Of a stretch of DNA of 64,000 bases, positions 39,398 through 50,984 are shown piece after piece; position 1 is the stretch's first letter, and each line of letters starts with the position of its first letter. The notes under the pieces were generated by a model. The model searched no databases. It saw only the letters and a list, made by a program, of their open reading frames with translations, and was not told the origin of the DNA. This DNA comes from Adenanthera pavonina (taxonomy: Eukaryota; Streptophyta; Magnoliopsida; Fabales; Fabaceae): the NCBI GenBank assembly GCA_026686845.1, contig JAIVEN010000007.1, positions 37,383,001 through 37,447,000 on the forward strand, written 5' to 3'. A program made the translations under genes and the position numbers.

Positions 39398-39660
39398 CTT
39401 TCTCCGATTCATATTATAAGATATTTTATATGATAATTTTTTTATTCAAAATATAGGGTATTAAATATTTTTCTTCCCATTTTACCCTTATTTTTAATAT
39501 TTCCTTTCTTCTTATTTATAATATTACAATAATAATATAATAAGGTATTTAATAAAAGTAAAATAGGAAATATGCATAATTTTTTGCATTGATTTCAATT
39601 AAAAAATAATTTTTAATATATATAAAATTGATATAAAATATCTTATAATATGAATCAATA
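39398..39660. mobile_element. second Stowaway-like MITE family, one copy
   Basis: The left end CTTTCTCCGATTCATATTAT pairs with CTTATAATATGAATC at about 39641-39655. TA flanks the left end (39396-39397) and TATA follows the right. The last bases of the right terminus have decayed. The interior is AT-rich and unrelated to copies A-D. Confidence 0.65.
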
Positions 39661-40831
39661 TATAATTTGTGAAATAACTAAGAAATGCACATTTTTATTG
39701 CTTTGAATAACTTTTTATTCTTTTCAAAGTTGTATTCATTTTGGTGGGGCTACATGGACCGATATGATTTAGCAGAGCTTAAAGAAAAATAGGTAAACGA
39801 TGCATATTTCAAAATTAAGAAACTTTAGTATCTTAAGAAATCAATTTTACTAGATTTATAGAGGCATCGTTGATTAATTTAAATTTGCGAAACCTTTTAA
39901 CACGAACATTTGTACTATTCAAAGGTAAAAGGTGCGCGTGACCCACACTAGTACTAATTAATTACAATTTTACTTTGATCAATTTGGATCTCTAATAGTC
40001 ATTTAGCATTATTGGGTCAGGTGGATAGATGTACTTATTTATCGTACGTTTCATCCAAATGTATGCCATTTTTATTAAACGCTAAAAATTAATCCTAGAT
40101 TATGGATTCAATCAAACATCCTTCCATGTGAGTGCTGCCACCAATAATAATGTTGTTTTCGGCTACACAACAGGAGCATGATATATATATATATAATAGG
40201 GACCACCAATAATAGGTTTGAAAAAGTTCAAACTAAGCCTTAAAAAGAGATGTATAATTATCATCAACCAGCGTACGTGTTATACCTATAATTGTAGTTG
40301 TTGGCTGTGTCAAACTGTACCTTGTAGCATTTCACAATCTGAAAATCTCGTAATTAACCTGCAGGTACTGAAGAGAAGATGGATGCAGAAACTAAATATT
40401 GCAGAAGGCTGAAAGAGAAAAAGACGAAGTGGGAAGCCAACGAACAAATGTAAATGTAATAGAGATGAATGAGAGGACACATGAGCCTGGGATTCCACTT
40501 TGCACTGCCCTCCATGTACGAACGTAACATATTCTCTCTTTCCATTCCCAATTCAGCATTCAAGTCATGTTATGACGTGCCCACTTCTTCCACACACACA
40601 CCCAGCATCCTTTTCCCCCTAAACTTCAGTTTTGTCTTTAAAATTAAACTCGTGGGGCGAAGTTTGAGATTTATATTTTATTATCAATAATATATATATT
40701 ATTCTTCTTTTTATCTTCAATTATTAACTCATCAAGTACGATTGGTAATGAAGGATACGCTTTTGAGGACTTTTGATCTGATTATACGAATATGAAGTTA
40801 TTTAATTTTTCAATCCACTCATTATATATAA

Positions 40832-40871
<40 letters not shown>

Positions 40872-43154
40872 CATGTTCAATTATAAAACGTCTCAAATGG
40901 AACATAGTACTATATAGTGCATGGATGGCGCTGGTCATTGGTAAAGATTCCATGAAACACGACTTTTTTTGCATGGTAATTAAAAAGTATGAACTTTAAT
41001 TTTTATCTGTCCATTATTGTTATTATTATTGGCCAGATTAATTTCTTTTGTGAATCTCTCTAATTATACACAAGAATTAATTAGAGCTTTTCAAAATTTT
41101 CAGATAATCTCCTTCTTTAATTAGGTTATTAAGAGATTAAATGAGCGTTAGTTAGGGTCTTACCCAGTGGCTGTTGTTTTTTAATTTGAGGTAAAATCCA
41201 AAGAATGCGACCATAACTCAAGTTAGACATTTCGTATGAATAATACATTGTTTTTACTTGAATTATATAGTACAGAGTTAAATCACATGGCATATTTTAA
41301 GGTAAAAGCGCTCAACAAAATTGTCGGTTTTTTCTTAGCAAGCTAAGATTTATTTTATTTTATTTTTTACGTATAAAATAGTTTACTATATTACCTCAAA
41401 AGAAACTGAGAATACATAAAGGAAAAGAGAAGCGGCGTATTGAGATTAATTAGTTAGAACTTATAAGTGAAGAGATAATTAAGTTGAAGATGCTGAGTTT
41501 CTATTTGTTGAGGATATTTCTAATTAAAACAACTCTGATGGATGAGAATTAAGTTAGCAAAATTTTCATTCACTTTTGATATTCCTTTGTCTTTATTAGG
41601 GTTTTAACCTTTTGTTCCATTATATTATAGGATAAGTAGGGGCATTCCATATGCATAGCGGTACATCTTAATACAAATTCACAAGGAATATAAAGAGAAA
41701 AGTAAAAACAAGTATATGTGTGATTTGCATCACTAAACACGATTTACAAGAAGTTGGCTTCTTGGCAAGGTATAGAATAATGAAATCCAAATCACGGTTT
41801 CTATTGTGGAACAATTTAGATATATAAATAAATTTGGAACAGGTGAATGAATTACAATATGTAACACCATATTGTCGGATCTAGCTCAATGGACAAGTAA
41901 AACATTTTTTTTTTCATTTCATTTTTATCATATATCCAAAAAATATTATGAATAGAAAAAATCACATTAAAAAGTTATTTCCATGTAAGTTCAACAATGC
42001 TCGAATGAGACCAATTAGATAATTATATAAAAAAAGCATATTTCTTTTTACGTTTATGGAGTTTTGACGCACGTATTTTCCAAGTGACTCCATATCCACA
42101 GTCTATCTCATAAAACTGCTTGATGGATTTCCGTGCGACCTTTGAGTGAAATAATTGTGAGAGATTCCATGCATCCATCCCATTACTTCATTTATCCTTT
42201 TCTTCTTCGCTTTTGTCTTTCTTGATTGTCTTCACGTGCACTATCAATTTATGGACGTTGTTGTAACTTGGCATCTTTTATATGAATTTCTACCCAACGT
42301 GAACAAATATTAATACTTTTTTTTTTTAAAAAAAGAGATATATCTAGGCTTTTTTTTTTTAAATTTGTTCTACATGTTGTATTAGGAGAATTTAAACTGT
42401 ATTCACTGTCCACGTACCATCTTATCTTCAATCTGAACTAGCCCAACTGATTTTTTTATTCTTTTGAAACATTGCACTTCTCTCTCTCCACATCAAAAAG
42501 TTTATTATATTTTCAATGAAAAAAATTAAATAACAATATAATTTGATTATATTGTGAGGAGAGGAAAAATATTTTATTTTTTATTAACAAGTCGCGTAAT
42601 TTTGTACTTTTCCTTGACTAAGATATATAGATCTGTCCTCGAATTGATAATAGTTAGCACTAGCTGATTCCAAGAATTAATACAGATAAATATTAATGTG
42701 TAGGAAATAGATACTCTCAATAATTTTTTTTTAATAAAAGACAAACAGACAGACATACATGATATGCATACATACACACACACGCACACCATGTAACTCT
42801 CTCTCTATGTTTTTTTATAAGACGCACACTAAGTAACTCTAACTATGGATATTTTATCTTTTAAAAGATATAAATTATGTCTTAAGATTTTAAAAATAAA
42901 CAAGAACAAATCTATTCTCATAAATTTTTTATATTTATTACTTATGTATATATGATATTAATAAACATTACAGATATAATCAATATTCCAGTCAATATAA
43001 AATTAAGATTTTTATTTTAATGGAAAGCAAACTAATTTACCAAATAGGAAGTGATATTGAATGGAAGCATATTCCCGATTCCACCCTTCATCTTTCTGCA
43101 CATTTACTTCTCATGGTCCCTGCTGTGTAGCCATCCTGGCTCCATATTGGCCTC
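39661..43154. other. upstream spacer of the GH3 gene
   Basis: No supported gene. It contains a (TG)n microsatellite at 40833-40869 and many A/T runs. Two TGTCGG hexamers, the strong auxin-response-factor site, lie at 41322-41327 and 41873-41878, about 1.9 and 1.4 kb before the GH3 ATG. No TGTCTC was noticed closer in. Confidence 0.45.
40833..40869. repeat. (TG)n microsatellite
   Basis: About eighteen uninterrupted TG units. Confidence 0.95.
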
Positions 43155-43162
43155 TATATATA
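43155..43162 (+). promoter_or_regulatory. TATA box of the GH3 gene
   Basis: TATATATA followed by CCCC lies 94-101 bp before the ATG at 43256. It is followed by a CT-rich leader (CTCTCATTCTC...TCTCTCTCTCTC), typical for highly expressed plant genes. Confidence 0.65.
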
Positions 43163-43255
43163 CCCCTTTCTCTCATTCTCTTCCCCTCACACCCAATCCA
43201 TTCCTTTCCTCCTCTCTAACGAATCTCTATTTCTCTCTCTCTCGCCACCAACACC

Positions 43256-45289
43256 ATGCCTGAGGCTCCCTTACACTCCAACCTCTCTGAGCAAAATAAG
43301 AAAGCTCTTCAGTTCATTGAGGATGTCACCACCAAAGCCGATCAAATCCAGAACAAGCTCCTCACCCAAATTCTTTCCCGTAATGCCAACGTCGAGTACC
43401 TGCAGAGACACGGCCTCCATGCCCGCACCGACCGCCAAACTTTCAAAAAAATTCTTCCCGTCATTACCTACGACCATATCCAATCTGACGTCAACCGCAT
43501 CGCCAATGGCGACACTTCTCCCATCCTATGCTCCCACCCCATTTCTGAGTTCCTCACTAGGTTCAATTCTCTAATTTGTCTTTTCTTTTCTCTGGTTAAT
43601 TACACCGTACCTTAACTTCCTTTTCCTTTTTATATACTCACTTTTTCTTTGTGTGGTAGCGACTAATTATATGAAAGGGTTTTGGATTTTGTAGCTCTGG
43701 GACATCAGGAGGAGAAAGAAAGCTGATGCCTACAATTGAAGAGGAAGGAGAAAGAAGGAGTTCGCTTTATAACTTGTTGATGCCTGTCATGAGCCAGTTT
43801 GTCCCTGACCTAGAAAAAGGAAAAGGAATGTACCTGTACTTCATAAAATCTGAGGCTAAAACACCCGGAGGACTCTTGGCTCGTCCTGTTCTCACTAGTT
43901 ATTACAAAAGCTCCCATTTTAAAAACAGATCACTTAACGATTCCTACGCAAACTATACCAGTCCAATTGAAACCATCCTTTGTCCTGATTCCTACCAAAG
44001 CATGTACTGCCAATTGCTCTGTGGCCTCTGCCAAAACTATGTCGTCCTTCGGGTGGGTGCTGTTTTCGCCTCTGGCTTCATCCGGGGAATTCGCTTCCTG
44101 GAGAAACACTGGGCCCTTCTTTGCAACGACATTAGAACAGGAACCCTTAACCCCGAAATCACAGACCCCTCCGTGCGAGATTCTGTCATGAAGATCCTGA
44201 AACCCGACCAGAATCTCGCTGATTTTATCCAGTCTGAGTGTGGAAGAAATTGTTGGCAGGGGATCATCCCCAGGTTGTGGCCCAACACCAAGTATGTGGA
44301 TGTTATTGTGACGGGGACAATGTCACAGTACATTCCCACGCTGGATTACTACACCAATGGCCTCCCACTTGTCTGCACTATGTATGCTTCCAGTGAATGC
44401 TACTTTGGCCTCAATCTCAACCCTCTTTGTAAACCCAGCGAAGTCTCTTACACCCTCATCCCCACCATGGCCTACTTCGAATTCCTGCCCGTTAACAGAA
44501 GCAACGGCCTCACTGACTCTCTTCCTGACCCCACATCTCACGATGAACAAGGGTTGGTGGACCTCGTGGATGTTAAGCTCGGCCGAGAATATGAGCTCGT
44601 CGTCACAACCTTTGCAGGTGAGACTACATATTCTTGGATTCTTTTTGCGTATAGAAACTGAAACTTGAGTGATACTGATAGGGTTGTGATTGGAAATTTC
44701 AGGTTTATACAGGTACAGAGTGGGAGACGTGCTGAGGGTGGCTGGATTCAAGAACAAGGCTCCCCAGTTCAACTTCCTATGCAGGAAAAACGTGGTGCTG
44801 AGCATTGATTCAGACAAAACGGATGAGGTTGAGCTGCAGTACGCGATTAAGAATGCGGTGACCCATTTGGCTCCATTTGATGTTGCCGTGGCTGAGTACA
44901 CTAGCTATGCTGATACAAGGACAATACCAGGACACTATGTGCTTTACTGGGAGCTCACCCTCAATGGGCCAACTCCAATTCCTGCCTGTGTGTACGAGGA
45001 TTGCTGCTTAACCATTGAAGAATCTCTCAACAGCGTGTACCGTCAAGGACGTGTGTCGGATAAATCAATTGGGCCACTTGAAATTAAGATTGTGGAACAG
45101 GGGACTTTTGATAAGCTCATGGATTATGCTATTAGCTTGGGGGCATCCATAAACCAGTACAAGACACCCAGGTGCGTCAAATTTGCACCTGTTGTGGAGC
45201 TGTTGAACTCCAGGGTAGTGGCAAGCTATTTTAGTCCCAAATGTCCAAAGTGGGTTCCGGGACACAAGTCATGGATCAATCAGAATTAA
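43256..45289 (+). CDS. GH3: GH3 family indole-3-acetic acid-amido synthetase, 3 exons, 604 aa
   Basis: Cytosolic acyl-acid amido synthetase that adenylates indole-3-acetic acid with ATP and conjugates it to an amino acid, lowering free auxin. Exons: 43256-43560, 43695-44617, 44703-45289; GT-AG introns; 605 codons including stop. The start MPEAPLHSNLSEQNKKALQF is the family form. The adenylation motif SSGTSGGERKLMP begins at residue 102 and is split by intron 1. YASSECYFG lies at 332-340, and YRYRVGDVL (412-420) follows intron 2. The C-terminal lobe (CRKNVVLSIDSDKTDEVEL, SLNSVYRQGRVSDKSIGPLE) is complete. Sequence style is that of group II (GH3.1/3.6-type, auxin-specific) rather than the jasmonate enzyme JAR1, but substrate choice is inference. 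The gene stands alone and, like its family, is probably auxin-induced. Confidence 0.95.
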
Positions 45290-47972
45290 GAATGTAAACA
45301 AGTCTATCTGATCTGTTCTTGTAATGGGAAAAGTTGATAACTTCTCTGGTTTCAGTCCAACGTTAAAAGACGTCTTTAGTCCGTCCCACCTCCTCTTGTA
45401 CTGTTTTATTTAATTTTCAGAGAGCAGAACTTAGCCATTGTAAATAGCAGCAAGTTAATTAACTTTTACTACTTTGTTAGTAATCATTGTCACGTTCCGT
45501 TAGAATTGAATTCTTAATTCGTGCCAGAAATTGTGCCCACTGAAGTGTCATGGGGCTTTTCTCCTATGACGGCAATTCGAGAAAGTCATTGCTCCCAAAC
45601 TCCTCTCTTTTCTGTAGTTTCAGGAAAGGGCTTGCCCACTTATTTTTCTATCTCACTCGTTAAGTGCTCAAATAACAAATCACAATAAATTCATTTCTTT
45701 CAAAAATAAAAAAATAAAAAAGAATCGCCTGTTTTCACTGAGTGATTTGCCCGCAGAACAGTGCTAATTTTATAAACAATTTTTGCACCTTGATTAAGAC
45801 TGGTCTGAAGGGGTTTTGTGGATATCTCAGCTTAAAATTAGTAATTAGTAAACTTTAGGTAAAGATGCTAACCAACTCAGAGTCACGAATGGCAAGGGTG
45901 TTATAGTCTGAATCCATACTCAGGGTCATGAATGGCAAGGGTGTTATAGTCTGAATCCAAATTCCCTCTCAACTTCATTCACTTTTAACAAATTTTTTTC
46001 AAGTACCATGATCCCGTCAACAATAAAAAATTAATTTTTTTAAGATATAGAGATAGTTGAAGTGTGATTTATTTCCCCCAACAAAATATTTTTTTCATAT
46101 ATAAGATTAAAAATAAAAAATAAGACCATATTTAAGACACTATTTACCAACTATTTTATTACCTCTTCGCATATTTATACGTGGTCCAACGAAAATAGAT
46201 CCGCGCAGCCCAAAAAGAAAAACGAAAATGGGTCCGGTTTGTTAGGATGCCAATAAAATATTCATAAGAATGTGGTTGAATCGATGTAATATTTTTTTTA
46301 ATGGATAATTTAGTAGTACCTGTTTTATAATTTATGAGTCCGAAGACCTCTAAGTCCAGTGAGTTATGGCACCCAACTCATTAAAACTTACTAAAACATA
46401 ATTTTTCTTTTGGCCAACTGAAAACATATATATCGGTTATGTCAGATTCTGTCACTAAATCAAGGAACCAAAATTCAAGTGTGGGAATCAAATGAACAGT
46501 GGATTGAATAAGGTTGAAAATCAAATAAAAAAATAGAAAGAAATAGCATCATGGGATGGTGACGAAATTTGAAATGTTGTTATCTGCCGTCACCACATAT
46601 AAAACCAATATGTAAGATAAGCCCTTCCGGCCCGAAAACTCGCTGGGAAATCTCAGAACTAGTCAAAAAACAGCAGGTATGACAGGAAGGTTTTTTTGTA
46701 AGGGAGCGAAAAGTAGATCAGGGAGAATGAGGATTCAGAATTTCTTTTTTTTTTTAAAGAATAAAAACCGAAATAAATGAATTGTAATATTGAAAGGGGA
46801 AAATAAAAGATGTGTTGAGGGGTGTGATATGGGGAAATAATGTAAGCATTTTATTGAAAGCGCACAAGACAAAGGCAGAAGGAAGACGAAGACAAAATGA
46901 GAAACCTTCAAAGAGCTGAGACAAGAGGGAAGAAGATAAGGTTGGTATATATAGATATTAATTAATTAGATACACGCGCGTACTTATGGTGAGAAAAGAA
47001 ACAAAAACTGCGTAAGCACTCGTGTCGTCTTTAGGAGTTTCCATTTCCATGCTATATATTAATAATGGATGTGCAGTGGAAGCCAATTTGGTTTGGTTTG
47101 TTCATGCACATGAATCTTCTTTGTGCCTAATAAGATGCCAGGGCCTCTTTTTTTTTTTTTGGGTGAGCAATCAGATAGCAGGACTTTTATCTTTCGTAAT
47201 AATTATCTGTAAATTCAATCCGTACAGGCACGTTTACAGCTTTTTACCGTAAAGTTGAGAGAGAGGCGTAAACGATTACTGTGAATAGAATTTAGTTTAG
47301 ATTTTAAAAAATTGGATTGTTATTTTTATATTTAAAATATTCTTGACCAAAAGGAAAACTAAACTGTCCGTAAATTACATACAGATGCGACTAATTTGCA
47401 TTTGGCAGTCTGTGCGTAGCCAGCCACACGAATTTGGTAGAAGTGTGGCGAATTTGACGGGAAGATGACATTAGAAGTTTTTTCCCCCAAAGGACTTGAA
47501 CATTAAATTTGTTCGTGTTTTTAAGGAAGCCAAACAAAAAAAAAACATTGTATTCATTGGCTCGCTAGCTAATTATACTCATGAGTTGGATATGCATTTT
47601 TTTAATTGGTCTTCACTGACACTCATATCAGTTGCAAGGTTGAAGGGAATTGATCTGCAGCAGAGAGTCTAGTTTTTTCTCTTTTGTATGGTTTATTCAT
47701 ACCCTTTTATTTCAAACATAAAAATCGAAACTTTCTCCCATTATAATCCGTTCGAATTTTCTCATGAAAAGATGTTCGAAATTTTATTAGTTGATAATAC
47801 GCCCTCCACCTCAAAATATAGGGTAGAATTTTAAAATATTAAGGTTTCAAAATACAAGTGACTATATGAAAAATAGTGAGCATTTAATTTATTTTTTTAA
47901 TTTTATCTCTATTTATGATAATATTTAAAAGAGAATAGTAAAAAAATTATAGTGGAGAGAGAGAGAATAATA
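45290..47972. other. GH3 3' flank and spacer
   Basis: No supported gene. It includes the 43-bp tandem repeat at 45875. A sequence starting CCCTCCACCTCAAAATATAG at about 47803 looks like one end of another MITE into which copy D has inserted; its other end was not found. Confidence 0.5.
45875..45960. repeat. 43-bp tandem duplication
   Basis: Units 45875-45917 and 45918-45960 share AATGGCAAGGGTGTTATAGT and differ at only three positions. No gene is involved. Confidence 0.95.
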
Positions 47973-48234
47973 CTCTCGTTGATCCTTAATATAAGACCCT
48001 TTTAATTGCATCACGCAGATTAAAAATTTGAATTAAAATTAATTAATTACTTTAATTTCTCCAAAAATCTCAATATATTTTCAAAATTACCCTTATTTAA
48101 TCTCTTTCTCTTTCTCTTTGAAAACATTAAATAGGGGCATTTTTTGAAAATATATAATATATTATCTCGTATATTGTAAAGGATCTTATATTTACGATCA
48201 GGATAAAAGATCCTATATATAAGATTGGAGGAAG
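47973..48234 (+). mobile_element. Stowaway-type MITE, copy D
   Basis: It begins CTCTCGTTGATCCTTAATAT and ends GATTGGAGGAAG, 262 bp, flanked by TA at 47971-47972 and 48235-48236. Same family and orientation as copies A and C. Confidence 0.85.
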
Positions 48235-48236
48235 TA

Positions 48237-50800
48237 TATTTTTACCCCTATTTAATTTAAGTAATTTTGAAAAATTATAAAATTCTTTTAAAAAATTAAA
48301 ATATTATTGATGGATGTAAGTTGGGTAAATCTAACTTGTACTTTAAAATGGATTTGTGAAAAAAAAAACAGTATTTAAAAAAGAAAAGAAAGAAAGGAGA
48401 AGCAGGCGGGACCCTGAACACACCAATCAAACCAGAGAGAATGCCATGCGCGTGCCAGTGTCCCTCCATTTTTCAGGGCTTTTCTTTCTGCATTCTCTAG
48501 ATATGGAACAATTATTTGAGGCCAATCATCATAACATTTATTTTGTTTCATGAGTGCTTGGAAAGTCTTGGTCGTTGAGTACCTGCCTCTCGTTTTTTTT
48601 TTCCCAATCCTCTTTCTCATCTTGCTCACGTCTGAGTGAGAACCAAAATCTAATCCAATACTAATTCAGGCTTCAGCCAATAGCCACAACATCTTAACAT
48701 AGCATTCTTTTTTATTTAACTGCTAATTAAATCAGCCCAAAGATAAACTAATTTTATTTTTGTTTAGATATTTTTCTTATAAAGCATCCCACTTCATCTT
48801 ATATAGGCATATGTGAAACAAATTACATATTAAAATGAAAAGATAGTAGGAAAAAGAGAAGGTTGTAGTTAATATCGATTTTTTTTAAGAAAAAAATAAA
48901 AGAGGAACTATACGCCTATACGTACGTGGTCATTTTATTGCTAGCTTTCTCTATCATGTTATATCTTCTAGTTTCATCTCTCTTAGTTATTTAAGTATTG
49001 GTTAAAGTTGCTCCTTACCCAATATCCTTTGCTTATAATTTTATGAATTAATTCTAAAACTTCAATATCAAATACTCTTACATTTTACTTTTGAATAATT
49101 TTTTGTTTAATTTTTCTCATAGAAAATGACTTTTCAATTTTTTTTTTTTTACGTAGACTGAGGCAGTGTAGTAACTATAGGTAACTTATTACGCCGGTGA
49201 AAGTGAAGTTGGATATCAATTTTAATTCAAGTGTCATTGCCTTAGATATCAATCAAATTCAATGCCTACACACACACACACACACACAAACACACACATT
49301 TGATGATAATATTCTCCAACTTATATATTCATTCAAAAACACGGCCGTTAATTTTAAACAAGCAAGAATTTAAATCTCATGTAGAAGATCAGTAATTTGA
49401 AATCAAATCCCACTATTAAGGATAATATTGTAGTGTAAGGAGGAACACATGGGTTAAAGGAAAAAAACAAAAGAAGAAGACATGGACATGTATTATTACG
49501 ACTTGATTCTGGCCAGTTGATAAGAAATGTCCTCTTTAGTAGCCGTAATTCAAAGCTCCACCAAGTTGAGGTTATCAAAAGAGCAAACAAAGAAATGGTG
49601 TAGGATTAACGAAGTTGGCAACTTCTTTTTTCTGGGAGTTTTCATAGCCTCTTGTTTTGTTTTAGAAAGTCGATCCAAGGCAATGAATGAACATCACGTA
49701 CAGTCCTTTTTCATTTTTTGTCTTTTTAGAGCCAAATACAATGAACATGCAGCAGGATGAAGAGTGATGATGGGTAATTCCTCAATGATGAATAGTTCTG
49801 TCCAAAAGTTAAATAATGATGATCTTCCATCCATGTACATAGAATAGACAAGCAAGGTAAAGCTGAAATAATAACATAAAGGAAAGCATTAGTCTCCTAT
49901 ATATTTGCATATCAGTTTCCAATTAAGCAAGAAAATTAAGGATGCGCCTAATGTTGCATAATTTTTTATACTTCTCCTATAACCTAATTTTCAATTCCTT
50001 CGCATGCAGCTGTCATGCAAGTTATTCAATTACGTTTGAAAATTAATGAGCATGCAAATATATGTAAAGATTAATTAAGATGGAGCTTGAATTAACGTCA
50101 GCATTTTGTTTTGAAAATTAATCTTCGATCAGAGTAAGCAGAATCAGCCATTAGATAGGTTGGTGATTATAGGGAGTGTTTGAAACTATTGAAATAAATA
50201 ATGATGTCAGAAAAGCAAAAGCAGTGAAAGGAGGGGGAATAGAAAGGGACACAATTAGTGAGAGCGTACGTGCATTATTAATGAGCGGGTAGAAGAAAAG
50301 CAAAAAAAGGAAGGGGGGGGGTGTTCTTCACTTCATGCATATATATATATATATATTGATGAACAGTTAAGCATACTTTTCTGTGCTGACCATGGAGGCA
50401 ACAATGACAGAGATGGGGGAGCAATTATGAGGACAATATATCCGAAGATGAATTAAACTAAGCGATATGTATATATCTGATGATGTAAACTACAGGAGGG
50501 TCGATTTTCACATGAGAGTGGGAAGTGGGAACAATAATTAACCAAACCATGATTGATAGAATTGAATGTTGATGCTAACCCCCTCAGTATCTTCGTGTGT
50601 CTGTGACTGTGAGAGAGCCAAGGATCAAGGATGTGCCATATACTATTCCCTTCTTTACTTACATTATTGGCCTTAATTGCGTTACTTAATCACCTTTGTA
50701 CACAATATTCTTCGTTTTTTTTTTTTTGGGACAGGGGGAGGGGACCAAAAATGACGTGAAGGAGAGGGTGGGGGAGACAGGGATCGGATGGTGGAGGAGT
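48237..50800. other. AT-rich spacer
   Basis: No supported gene. A (CA)n run lies at about 49267-49288. Open frames at 48375-48629 and 49354-49760 show no domain. Confidence 0.5.
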
Positions 50801-50814
50801 CACAATCTGGGGGT

Positions 50815-50920
50815 GTCATCTCACACGTGGTCGCGCTTGATGGGACAAGACGCTCGACACCTACACGTGTGACCTTCAGGGCTTTTTCTCTCTTCTCAAA
50901 CCCCACCCACACGTGAGCAT
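50815..50920. promoter_or_regulatory. cluster of three ACACGTG (G-box/ABRE-type) motifs
   Basis: CACACGTGG (about 50823), ACACGTGTG (about 50863) and CACACGTGA (about 50909) fall within about 95 bp in a GC-richer island. Each contains the CACGTG core bound by bZIP and bHLH factors; ACACGTGG is a classic ABA-response element. No convincing gene starts on either side. A 100-codon minus-strand frame (50682-50984) spans it but is basic, low-complexity and without a domain. Confidence 0.45.
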
Positions 50921-50984
50921 TTCTCCCTCTCCTCCTTTTGTCGGGCCCACTTCCACTCCTCCTCATCCTCCCATTCTTCTCCAT

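Noticed and set aside
43271..44901. Open frames antisense to or out of frame with the GH3 exons (such as 44323-44901 minus)
   Set aside because: Shadow frames of a GC-richer coding exon. The sense frame contains all GH3 motifs.
50610..50640. Sequence AGAGCCAAGGATCAAGGATG resembling miR169
   Set aside because: Only the first ten or so bases match AGCCAAGGAT. It diverges afterwards and no hairpin partner was found.
50682..50984. 100-codon minus-strand open frame over the ACACGTG cluster
   Set aside because: Arg/Lys/Pro/Ser-rich low-complexity translation of GC-skewed DNA with a poly-Lys tail from an A/T run. No family resemblance.
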